From the NCBI GenBank assembly GCA_900547595.1, contig URHE01000047.1, positions 1 to 14,713 on the forward strand: 14,713 nt of DNA. The letters are read 5' to 3'. Below, in pieces: positions 6,220 to 12,666 of this stretch. Each line of letters starts with the position of its first letter. The stretch's first letter is position 1. The DNA comes from an uncultured Desulfovibrio sp. Its GTDB lineage: Bacteria; Desulfobacterota; Desulfovibrionia; Desulfovibrionales; Desulfovibrionaceae. The notes under the pieces are model-generated. The model made no database searches, was not told the DNA's origin, and saw only the letters and a program-made list of their open reading frames with translations. Both the position numbers and the translations under genes were made by a program.

Positions 6220-7137
6220 TCAGCGCGTCTGTTCGGGCACGGCGGCATTGACGGCGGCAAGGCCGTTGAGCGTGCGCGGAAAGCCGATGAGCGGCAGCAT
6301 GACCGCCAGCGCATCCACAAGATTCTGCTTGCTGTTGCCCACATTGACATTGGCCGCGGCGTGCGCCCGCGCCTGCGGATCGCAGCCGCCGAGGGCCACG
6401 ATGGCGCTGAAGGTGACGAGCTCGCGCATTTTGAGGTCAAGGACCCTGCGAGTATAGAGATCGCCGAAGCAGAAGGCGCTCAGGTAGTTGGCGATGATCG
6501 CCTTCTGCCCTTCAGGGGCGTTGGCCCGCAGGGCGTCGATGTGTTCGGCGCCGAAGATTTTTTTCTGCACGGCGATGCCGTCGGCAAGGCGCGTCTTCTC
6601 GTCCACCGTGGCCTGCTTTTCCAGCGGCAGCGCGGCGCCGTGCGCTTTCAGCACGGGATTGACCACGGCCAGCGCCGCCTCCACCCGAGGAAAGCCCACA
6701 TAGGGCGCGCACTGGTAGAGGGTCTCGCGGATGTCCGCGGCGCTCGCGCTCACGCGCAACGCGGCCCCGGCCTGCGCCTCCAGGGGCGCCAGCGCCTGGC
6801 TTGCCGTCAGGGCGGCCAGCGTCACCAGCGCGGCCTGCCGCGTATCCAGCGTGCCCTGATCGAGGATCTCGCCATAGACGAGGCGGTCGCGCATGGCCGC
6901 AAGTTCGGGGTCCGTCTCCGCAAGCGGCGACGGCGTGTCGCCCAGCCATTTGGCCCGGTTCGTTTCCGCTGTCCGCACCCTGTCCATGCTCGTTCCTCCT
7001 GCATCAGTAGGGGCCGCATCAGTACGGGCCGCAGCCGTCACGGGCGCCGCCGCAGCAAGCCAGACAAGCGCGGCCAGCGCGGCCACCGCGCGGCCCAGCC
7101 ACGCCGATGTGTCTTTTCGCAGCATGTTCCGCATCAT
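6220..7137 (-). CDS. Exported double-domain carboxymuconolactone decarboxylase-like protein
   Basis: This 305-residue protein has two carboxymuconolactone decarboxylase (CMD)-type helical repeats. The first is about 97-160 (RQAALVTLAALTAS, then YQCAPYVGFPRVEAAL) and the second about 234-297 (MRELVTFSAIVALGG, then LPLIGFPRTLNGLAAVN). Neither has the CxxC of AhpD peroxidase relatives, so a thiol-peroxidase role is unlikely. Residues 1-37 look like a Sec signal peptide. The start at 7137 overlaps the flavodoxin stop as ATGA and follows GGGAGG. A second in-frame ATG at 6987 (residue 51) has AGGAGG seven bases upstream and would give a leaderless 255-residue form. Such proteins are often found beside aldo/keto reductases and flavodoxins in anaerobes, with unknown substrates; gene names from aromatic degradation should not be transferred. 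Confidence 0.9.
   Translation of the reverse strand: MMRNMLRKDTSAWLGRAVAALAALVWLAAAAPVTAAARTDAAPTDAGGTSMDRVRTAETNRAKWLGDTPSPLAETDPELAAMRDRLVYGEILDQGTLDTRQAALVTLAALTASQALAPLEAQAGAALRVSASAADIRETLYQCAPYVGFPRVEAALAVVNPVLKAHGAALPLEKQATVDEKTRLADGIAVQKKIFGAEHIDALRANAPEGQKAIIANYLSAFCFGDLYTRRVLDLKMRELVTFSAIVALGGCDPQARAHAAANVNVGNSKQNLVDALAVMLPLIGFPRTLNGLAAVNAAVPEQTR
6985..7000 (-). promoter_or_regulatory. Internal ribosome binding site and alternative start in the CMD-like gene
   Basis: AGGAGG (7000-6995 on the minus strand) lies seven bases before an in-frame ATG at 6987-6985, an ideal arrangement. In the long form the same bases encode the linker GGTS just after the signal peptide. The short form begins MDRVRTAETN and contains both complete CMD repeats. 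Confidence 0.55.
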
Positions 7138-7631
7138 CGTTCCTCCCCGGAGGCGATGCCCAGTTCCCGGACCCAGGCGCGCAGGGCCTGCGCGGAGACG
7201 CCCGCGTCCAGCCTGCGCCCCGCGAGCCAGCGGCTGCCGGGGCAGAGCTTTTCCAGAATAGCGCCGCTTTCGCCCAGGGGGCTTCCGCCCGAGGTGGCAA
7301 AGGGGATCAATGTCTTGCCGCTGAAATCTCCGCTCCGCGCAAAGGTTTCGATGATGCGCGGCGCCTGGTACCACCAGATGGGGAAGCCGACGAAGATGGC
7401 GGCATAGGCGGCCATGTCCGGCACGGCGCCCGCCAGGGCCGGCCGGCAGGCGGCGTCGGCCATTTCGCGGCTGGAGCGGCTCTGGCGGTCATGCCAGTTG
7501 AGGTCCGCCGCGCTGTAGGGCCGCGCGGGCTCAATGGCGTACAGGTCGGCGCCCGCGGCCTCGGCCAGCCGGTGCGCCACGCGCGCCGTGGTGCCTGTCG
7601 CGGAAAAGTAGGCCACAAGGATCGTGTTCAT
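7134..7631 (-). CDS. Short-chain flavodoxin
   Basis: This 165-residue flavodoxin-like protein opens MNTILVAYFSATGTTARVA, with the FMN phosphate loop SATGTT at residues 9-14. It continues with a FVGFPIWWYQAPRI segment, where the tryptophans would stack on the flavin, and a FATSGGSPLG loop. It has no signal peptide, unlike its neighbours. The ATG at 7631 follows GGGAGGGG; a TTG at 7658 in the same frame has no ribosome binding site. The stop overlaps the next gene as ATGA, so the two are probably translationally coupled. Family knowledge suggests a cytoplasmic low-potential one-electron carrier or a flavodoxin-type reductase; its partner here is not evident. Confidence 0.93.
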   Translation of the reverse strand: MNTILVAYFSATGTTARVAHRLAEAAGADLYAIEPARPYSAADLNWHDRQSRSSREMADAACRPALAGAVPDMAAYAAIFVGFPIWWYQAPRIIETFARSGDFSGKTLIPFATSGGSPLGESGAILEKLCPGSRWLAGRRLDAGVSAQALRAWVRELGIASGEER

Positions 7632-7660
7632 TTTCCCCTCCCGTAGACAATGGCGCAAAG

Positions 7661-8674
7661 CTACCTGTTGGGCCTGATGCCGGGGGCGAAGGCGGGCGCC
7701 GCGAAAATCACGGCGTCGGCGCTGCCGCTCTCCGGCGCATTGCTGCTCACGATGCGCACTTCCTTTTTCTGCGGATGGATGGCCAGGCTCGTGGACAGCA
7801 GATTTTCCCCCTGCTCGCGGCCTGGCAGCAGTATCTGCCCGATGGGAAAGCCGTTGGGATTGAAAATCAGGACGCGCCCCTGCGACATCATGGCCACATA
7901 GACATTGCCGTCCGCATCCACGCGCATGGAATCCGGCCCGCGCCCCACAAAGCGATAGGGGATATGCGAGCGGAAGGGCACACGCTCCGTGGCGTTGCGC
8001 ACGGTGGTCCTGTGCAACTGCTCGCGGGCGTATTCGGTGGCCCAGACGACCGAGTCGTCCGGGCTCAGGGCAACGCCGTTGGCCTGCCCCATAGCGGGGA
8101 CGACCGTGGTGAACGTTTTCAGGTCCGGCGCCAGATAGACGATGCCGCCGCCGGAAACCGTGCCCGACCCCTTGCAGTCGCTGAAATAGATGCCGCCCCT
8201 GGCATCAAAGACCAGATCATTGGGCAGGAAGCCCCTGTCGGCATCGACGATGACGTCCACGGTTTTCTCCGGCCCGGAGACCGCCAGGATATACCCCTTC
8301 GTGCCCGTCGGGTCTTTGGCCGCCACAAAGAGCCTGCCGTCCGGGCCAAAGGCCAGCCCACTGGGAGCAAACGCCTCGAAAGCCACATGGTCGGCCACCT
8401 CGTTTTCCGGCGTCAGCGTGCGGATCTTCCGGCCGGTGACATCGCAGAAATAGAGCGTGCCCGCGCGGTCAAACACCGCCCCTTCCAGAATGTGGCGATT
8501 GCCGCCGACCGTCATGAGCGGCGTGGCGACCACGGTCTGCAGGCCCTGTTCCGCAGGCGGGATGGGCGCGGGGCCAAACGCCGCGGCGTCTTTGGTGAAG
8601 CCGTCCGCAGCGCGGGCGGCGGAGGCCAGGAGGACGAACGCCAGACAGAAAAGGCAGAGACAGCGCTTTTTCAT
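7661..8674 (-). CDS. Exported SMP-30/gluconolactonase-like beta-propeller
   Basis: This 337-residue protein has a Sec signal peptide (residues 1-23, MKKR, hydrophobic core, ending ARA) followed by a six-bladed propeller of the SMP-30/gluconolactonase/LRE family. The divalent-metal ligands expected from human SMP-30 are all present by motif: Glu64 (LEGAVFD), Asn152 (PNDLVFD), Asn199 (QANGVALSPD) and Asp248 (GPDSMRVD). A lactone hydrolase or related hydrolase acting in the periplasm is therefore likely. The start at 8674 opens the signal peptide and follows GGGGGA; the frame continues upstream without support. It heads the five-gene set, 29 bases before the flavodoxin, with an AT-rich possible promoter region behind it. 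Confidence 0.9.
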   Translation of the reverse strand: MKKRCLCLFCLAFVLLASAARAADGFTKDAAAFGPAPIPPAEQGLQTVVATPLMTVGGNRHILEGAVFDRAGTLYFCDVTGRKIRTLTPENEVADHVAFEAFAPSGLAFGPDGRLFVAAKDPTGTKGYILAVSGPEKTVDVIVDADRGFLPNDLVFDARGGIYFSDCKGSGTVSGGGIVYLAPDLKTFTTVVPAMGQANGVALSPDDSVVWATEYAREQLHRTTVRNATERVPFRSHIPYRFVGRGPDSMRVDADGNVYVAMMSQGRVLIFNPNGFPIGQILLPGREQGENLLSTSLAIHPQKKEVRIVSSNAPESGSADAVIFAAPAFAPGIRPNR

Positions 8675-8809
8675 GCTTCCCCCGGAATGACAACGTGTTG
8701 TGAACACAGCATTATCCGGGAGACAAGACAAGATGCGGGACTTGCAATTAATAGCCTATTGCTCTCAACGACACCCCGGAAGAAGAACGGGAAACACCCG
8801 CGGGAAGAA
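8675..8809 (-). promoter_or_regulatory. AT-rich gap with an interrupted palindrome and a -10-like element
   Basis: This 135-base gap sits between the membrane-protein gene and the SMP-30-like gene. It includes GCAAT-N9-ATTGC (8744-8762), containing the perfect dyad AATAG-C-CTATT (8750-8760), in a local AT-rich patch. On the minus strand GATAAT (8716-8711), five of six bases of a -10 box, lies about 40 bases downstream of the dyad and 37 bases before the gene start. No acceptable -35 box is placed 16-18 bases before it, which would fit an activator-dependent promoter. Confidence 0.35.
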
Positions 8810-9307
8810 TCAGGAACGCGGGGACGCCGAACGCCCGCCGCGCCCGTCGCGGGGCAGCGGCAGGACGCAGCGGCCGCGCCCGGTCAGGCGCAGGCAGCAG
8901 CGGAGCAGCAGAAAGAGCGTGAAGAGCGCGGCGCACGCCAGATGGCCGAGCTTGCAGACCGCATAGGCGCCCCCGTACACGGACGTGTCCTCCAGATTGT
9001 GGAGGATGAGGATGATGCCGCTCACCGCCAGCAGAAGCACCAGGATAACGCGCAGCCGCCCCCACGCGCTGAGGCGGAAACGGCGCCCGCTTTCGCCGTA
9101 CCAGACCACACCGGCGTAACTGCCGAGCAGGAGCACGGCCGCCGCCGCCCAGTAATGGATCACCGTGGGCGAGGTGTTCCAGGTGTCGATGAGCCCGTAG
9201 CGGTAGGCAAGGGGAAGGTGGGCAAAGCCGCTCAGCAGCGCCGCCGCCACGGCGAGGCTCCACAGGACGAGGAAAAGGGAGGAAAACAGCGGCCCGCGCT
9301 CTCTCAT
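8810..9307 (-). CDS. Four-helix membrane protein, possible cytochrome b-like quinone-linked subunit
   Basis: This 165-residue protein has about four hydrophobic helices (near 8-33, 48-70, 86-105 and 115-137). Each carries one histidine near an end: His30, His51, His103 and His122. That spacing is what a four-helix b-type cytochrome with two bis-His haems would need, as in small cytochrome b-like or DUF4405-like membrane subunits; the haem call is inference. The C-terminus is a basic, Gly/Arg/Ser-rich tail. Its ATG overlaps the ferredoxin stop as ATGA, and AAAGGA lies upstream. Pairing with a HybA-like ferredoxin suggests it exchanges electrons with the quinone pool across the inner membrane. 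No molybdopterin or hydrogenase subunit accompanies it. Confidence 0.72.
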   Translation of the reverse strand: MRERGPLFSSLFLVLWSLAVAAALLSGFAHLPLAYRYGLIDTWNTSPTVIHYWAAAAVLLLGSYAGVVWYGESGRRFRLSAWGRLRVILVLLLAVSGIILILHNLEDTSVYGGAYAVCKLGHLACAALFTLFLLLRCCLRLTGRGRCVLPLPRDGRGGRSASPRS

Positions 9308-10281
9308 GGCCGCCGTCCTTTCTGGCGGTCGCGCCAGAGGCGCAGGCAGGCGAGCCCGGCGCCGGCAAGGGGCGCGACCAGCACCGGGCCGAGCAGGTCA
9401 TTTTCCCTTGTCATGCTCGCGCCCGCTGGCCGCAGGCTCGGACGCCCGATGCCGATCTGGTCCTGCCGGAGCAGCTCCACCTCGATGTCGCGGAACCGCA
9501 GCGCCGACACATAGAGCGTATTGGTGCCGCCGTTGACATTGATGCCGTAGAGGTCGCCGTTGCGCTCCCCCACGAGCCTTCCGGCAAGCGCCAGCATCTC
9601 CTCCCGCGGCCCGAAGTGCTGCGCCTTGCGGGGGCAGGCCGTCACGCAGGCGGGCGCCTTGCCCTCCGCGAGCAGGTCCTGACAATAATCGCACTTGAAG
9701 ACCCGCCCGTTGCCGAGAAAACGCGGCGCCAGGTCGAGATATATCCCCACGCCCGACTGGCGGCGCGGGATCATCCACGGACAGAACCGGATGCAGCGGC
9801 CATCCCCCAGACAGGAGTCTCCGTCGATATAGACGGCGCCCGTGGCGCGCTGCCGGGCGGCCCCGGTGGGACACAGGTTGACGCAGGGCGGATTGACGCA
9901 CTGCATGCAGCGCCGGGGCAGAAATATCCTGCGCGTGCCGCCGTCTGTGCGGACCGTGCAGGACTGGAGATACAGCCAGTTGTACGGGGTGAGGCAGTCG
10001 GTGACATCGCGCCGGTCCGACCAGTCCTGGATGCGGACGCCGGGGGGATACGGCTGGGGAATGGGGCGGACGGGCAGCGGCACGCGGGCGAGATTCCGCG
10101 CCCGGCAGGCGGCGACGCAGGCGCCGCAGCCGTCGCAGGCGTCCACGTCGATGACGGTGGCCATGGCTCGCGCCGTGTCCGCCGCGCGGGGAGCTTCCGG
10201 GCCGGGCAGCAGCGCGCTCACGGCAAGAGCCGCCGCGCCCTGGAGGAAACGGCGCCGCAGGGGCCGCGAAGGATGTTCCAT
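9304..10281 (-). CDS. Tat-exported, membrane-anchored four-cluster ferredoxin (HybA/NrfC/DmsB-like)
   Basis: This 325-residue electron-transfer subunit has a Tat signal (RRRFLQG at 9-15, then a hydrophobic stretch) and four cysteine groups: 49/52/55/59, 125/128/133/137, 157/163/167 and 197/200/212/216. The third group reads C-x2-D-x2-C-x3-C, so Asp160 replaces the usual second cysteine and that site may hold a [3Fe-4S] or Asp-ligated cluster. A C-terminal hydrophobic helix (about 292-313) should anchor it, as in HybA. The ribosome binding site is weak, and the gene begins 31 bases after the flippase gene, so it may depend on read-through. It overlaps the four-helix membrane protein downstream. 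Together they look like an orphan quinone-linked module, without the catalytic subunit this family normally serves. Confidence 0.9.
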   Translation of the reverse strand: MEHPSRPLRRRFLQGAAALAVSALLPGPEAPRAADTARAMATVIDVDACDGCGACVAACRARNLARVPLPVRPIPQPYPPGVRIQDWSDRRDVTDCLTPYNWLYLQSCTVRTDGGTRRIFLPRRCMQCVNPPCVNLCPTGAARQRATGAVYIDGDSCLGDGRCIRFCPWMIPRRQSGVGIYLDLAPRFLGNGRVFKCDYCQDLLAEGKAPACVTACPRKAQHFGPREEMLALAGRLVGERNGDLYGINVNGGTNTLYVSALRFRDIEVELLRQDQIGIGRPSLRPAGASMTRENDLLGPVLVAPLAGAGLACLRLWRDRQKGRRP

Positions 10282-10312
10282 GGCGTGAGCCTAGCCGCTG
10301 CCGGGACCAGCG

Positions 10313-11728
10313 TCAATGCCCGGCTTCCCGCGCCTTCTCGAAGGGCGGCGGGGGCCGCCAGCGCCAGAAAAGCGCGAGCAGGGGGGCCAGACCGGCCAGT
10401 TCCGCCACCTCGCGCGGGAACACACGCCCCAGGCTCCACCACAGGCCCACGCTGGCGGCCGCGCACGCGCCCATGAGCGCCCACTGGCCCAGGCTCATGG
10501 GCCGCGCCGCCCACTGGAAATAGCTGACCGTGAGGATGGCCACCCACACCTTGGTGATGGTCAGGGAAAGGGCCGCGCCCACCAGCGGACTTGCCGGAAT
10601 GAGCGTGCAGCAGCAGACGATATTGACGGCCAGGCCGCTGAGATAAAAGCCGAACAGGAGCTTGTGGCGGCGCATGCCGATCATGGCGTAGGCCGCGAGG
10701 TTGTGCAGAAAGGCCGTGGCAAGGCAGGGCGTGAGCAGCTGCTGGGCGGTCACGGCGCGGATATAGTCCGGCCCGTAGATGAAGGGCAGGATGCGGTCGC
10801 TTTCCACACAGATGAGAAAGATCACCGGCAGGGACGCGGCCCAGAGGGAGCGGGCCGTCTGCCCGGCCAGACGGCGGAAGGCCGTCCGGCTCTCCTGCCA
10901 GAGCCGCGCCAGCAGCGGAAAGATGACCTTGCCGAGCAGGGCGCTGGAGACAAGCACGGAAAGCCCCTCCACCGTCTCCCAGGCCACGCCGTAGCCCCCC
11001 ACGTCCGCGTCGCCGCCGTAATTTTTCAGAAAGATGACATTGATCTTATTATAGAACATGGCGCAGGCGGCCATGCCCGTAAAGATGAGGCCGTGGCGCA
11101 TCTGGCGGGCCAGATGGAACATGCCCGCAAGCCCCACGCCCGCAAGGGGATTGCGCCCGAGCGCCAGCAGGGAGAGGCCGATGGCGAGCATGGCCTCAAG
11201 GGGCTTGAACAGGGCGATGGCCAGCGGCGGCGCGCCCGCGAGCACGCAGACGATGCCATAGCCGATGCCCACCAGGGCGGAAGGCACGCGGATGCGCATC
11301 TCCACATCCTGGCGGCCGCGCGCCTGACAGAGATTGAAAAAGGAATCGGCCACCGCGTCCAGGCCCAGACCGGCGGCAATGGCGAGGACCACGAGCCGGA
11401 GCTCCGGGCTGTAGTCCTGCCAGCCCGTCACGAGCCAGGTGACGCCGAGCGCCGCGGCCAGCACGGCGAGCTTGAGCCAGCTCACCTCGCCGAGCAGCGC
11501 GCGGGGCCGCCCCTCGCGCCGGGCGAACGTGGAAAGAAGAAAGTCGTTGAGGCCCACATCGGCCACGGTCTTGACCAGATAGCCGAAGGTGAGCGCCAGG
11601 ACGATCTGGCCGAGAATGTCCGGGCTGCGCCGGGCAAGCAGGATGGTGAACGCTGTCCAGGAAAGGTCGCGCGTCCATTGCGCGCCCAGAATGTAGCCGA
11701 GGCGGCGGGGTATGCTCTTGAGCTTCAT
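10313..11728 (-). CDS. MOP-superfamily flippase (Wzx-like polysaccharide transporter)
   Basis: This 471-residue protein is almost entirely membrane helices (about 12-14). It has the N-terminal pattern of Wzx/oligosaccharide flippases: a short basic N-terminus, a helix, then an LARRSPDILGQIVLALTFGY stretch. A FGFYLSGLAVNIVCCCTLIP segment lies in the C-terminal half. Family members flip lipid-linked sugar units across the inner membrane; MATE drug exporters are more distant relatives. The ATG overlaps the adaptor stop as ATGA and the nearest GGAGG is about 18 bases away, so translation is probably coupled. Sitting directly behind a TolC-like protein and an HlyD-like adaptor, in the slot normally filled by an ABC or RND pump, is the unusual point. 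No glycosyltransferase is seen inside the window. Confidence 0.85.
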   Translation of the reverse strand: MKLKSIPRRLGYILGAQWTRDLSWTAFTILLARRSPDILGQIVLALTFGYLVKTVADVGLNDFLLSTFARREGRPRALLGEVSWLKLAVLAAALGVTWLVTGWQDYSPELRLVVLAIAAGLGLDAVADSFFNLCQARGRQDVEMRIRVPSALVGIGYGIVCVLAGAPPLAIALFKPLEAMLAIGLSLLALGRNPLAGVGLAGMFHLARQMRHGLIFTGMAACAMFYNKINVIFLKNYGGDADVGGYGVAWETVEGLSVLVSSALLGKVIFPLLARLWQESRTAFRRLAGQTARSLWAASLPVIFLICVESDRILPFIYGPDYIRAVTAQQLLTPCLATAFLHNLAAYAMIGMRRHKLLFGFYLSGLAVNIVCCCTLIPASPLVGAALSLTITKVWVAILTVSYFQWAARPMSLGQWALMGACAAASVGLWWSLGRVFPREVAELAGLAPLLALFWRWRPPPPFEKAREAGH

Positions 11729-12666
11729 TGGGCCGCCGCTTGCCCGCCTCCCCCGAAGCGCACCACCGCCTTGAAGCCCGGCTTGAGCACCAGTTCCGGG
11801 TTGGGCACGGTAAGCTCGACCGTATAGTAGGAGGGATTGCCCACATTCATATCCGTGGATATCCAGGAGATCTCGCTCACGATGCCCGTGAACTTCCGGT
11901 CGCCGAGGGAGGGTATCTCCACCTCGGCCCTGTCGCCAACCCTGATGGTGTTGACGTCCGCCTCGTAGACGGGCACCTGGATAAGGACGGGATTGAGCTG
12001 CCCCACCTGGATGGGCGTGGAGCCCGCGGCCACCAGATTGCCGGGATTGAGCTTCGCGTCCAGCGAGAGGACATAGCCGCTGATGGGCGAGGTGAGCACC
12101 AGGCTGTCGGGAAGTTCCTCGCCCTCGGTGATGGGCTGGCCGTAATAGCCCCCCAGTTCCCTGAGCCGCGCCGCGAAGTTGCTCTCATTCTTGCGGATGG
12201 TGGACTGGAGGAGGCCGATGCGGTCGCGCAGCGAAGCCACGCTGTCTTCCAGCCGCGCAAGCGCCTGCCGGGAACCGAGGCCGGAGGCCACGAGCTGGCG
12301 CGCCTTGTTGCGCTCGGCGCTGGTCTGCGCCAGCTGGCGCTCCAGGTCCAGCACCTGGCTCTTGAGATCCTCGGTGCCGGCGCCGTTGGTCACTTCCCGC
12401 TGGAGGATGCGCTCCGCCTCGTCCTGAAGGTGGTAGCGCATGAGCGGCGCCCCCTCCTCCACGGCCTCGCCGGGCTGGACGAGCACCTTGTCCACCACGG
12501 CGTTGAACGGCATGGGCACGGCGCGCGAAACCGTCGTCACCACCTTGCCCGTGAGGATGACGGCCTCGGCGGCGCGGGACTCGGCGGCAAAAAGCAGGAC
12601 AGCCGCGCACACAACGGCGGCCAACGGACACAGAACGCCACGCGGGGCGCAAATGGCGCGGAACAT
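11725..12666 (-). CDS. HlyD/RND-type periplasmic adaptor protein
   Basis: This 313-residue membrane-fusion protein links an inner-membrane transporter to an outer-membrane channel. A signal or anchor helix lies at about 10-32. The first half of the lipoyl-like domain follows (AVVDKVLVQPGEAVEEGAPL, 57-75), then a long alpha-helical hairpin (about 81-170, heptad-like, rich in Glu/Arg/Gln). The second lipoyl half comes next (SPISGYVLSLDAKLNPGN, 193-210), then beta-barrel repeats (VYEADVNTIRVGDRAEVEIP). The start at 12666 is chosen by AAGGAG and a TGATG overlap with the outer-membrane protein gene. The helical hairpin should dock on the TolC-like partner. The conserved gene overlap on both sides argues the three proteins form one complex. 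Confidence 0.92.
   Translation of the reverse strand: MFRAICAPRGVLCPLAAVVCAAVLLFAAESRAAEAVILTGKVVTTVSRAVPMPFNAVVDKVLVQPGEAVEEGAPLMRYHLQDEAERILQREVTNGAGTEDLKSQVLDLERQLAQTSAERNKARQLVASGLGSRQALARLEDSVASLRDRIGLLQSTIRKNESNFAARLRELGGYYGQPITEGEELPDSLVLTSPISGYVLSLDAKLNPGNLVAAGSTPIQVGQLNPVLIQVPVYEADVNTIRVGDRAEVEIPSLGDRKFTGIVSEISWISTDMNVGNPSYYTVELTVPNPELVLKPGFKAVVRFGGGGQAAAQ

Noticed and set aside
4512..6251. A 579-codon plus-strand open frame opposite the flavoprotein and aldo/keto reductase
   Set aside because: It is antisense to two well-supported genes and is His/Gly/Ala/Arg-rich low-pattern translation typical of GC-rich shadows.
6220..7137. AhpD-like peroxidase or true carboxymuconolactone decarboxylase
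   Set aside because: The AhpD CxxC pair is missing, and no aromatic-degradation genes are nearby. Only the fold family is claimed.
7629..7658. Longer flavodoxin starting with TTG at 7658
   Set aside because: There is no ribosome binding site there, whereas the ATG at 7631 has GGGAGGGG and opens the conserved N-terminal strand.
8745..8770. Sigma54-type promoter before the SMP-30-like gene (GGCTATTAATTGC on the minus strand)
   Set aside because: The GG and GC elements are separated by nine bases instead of the required ten, and the flanking TGGCAC pattern is missing.
10316..11827. A 503-codon plus-strand open frame opposite the flippase
   Set aside because: It is a hydrophilic His/Glu/Gln/Arg-rich mirror of membrane-helix codons, with no start signal or family features.
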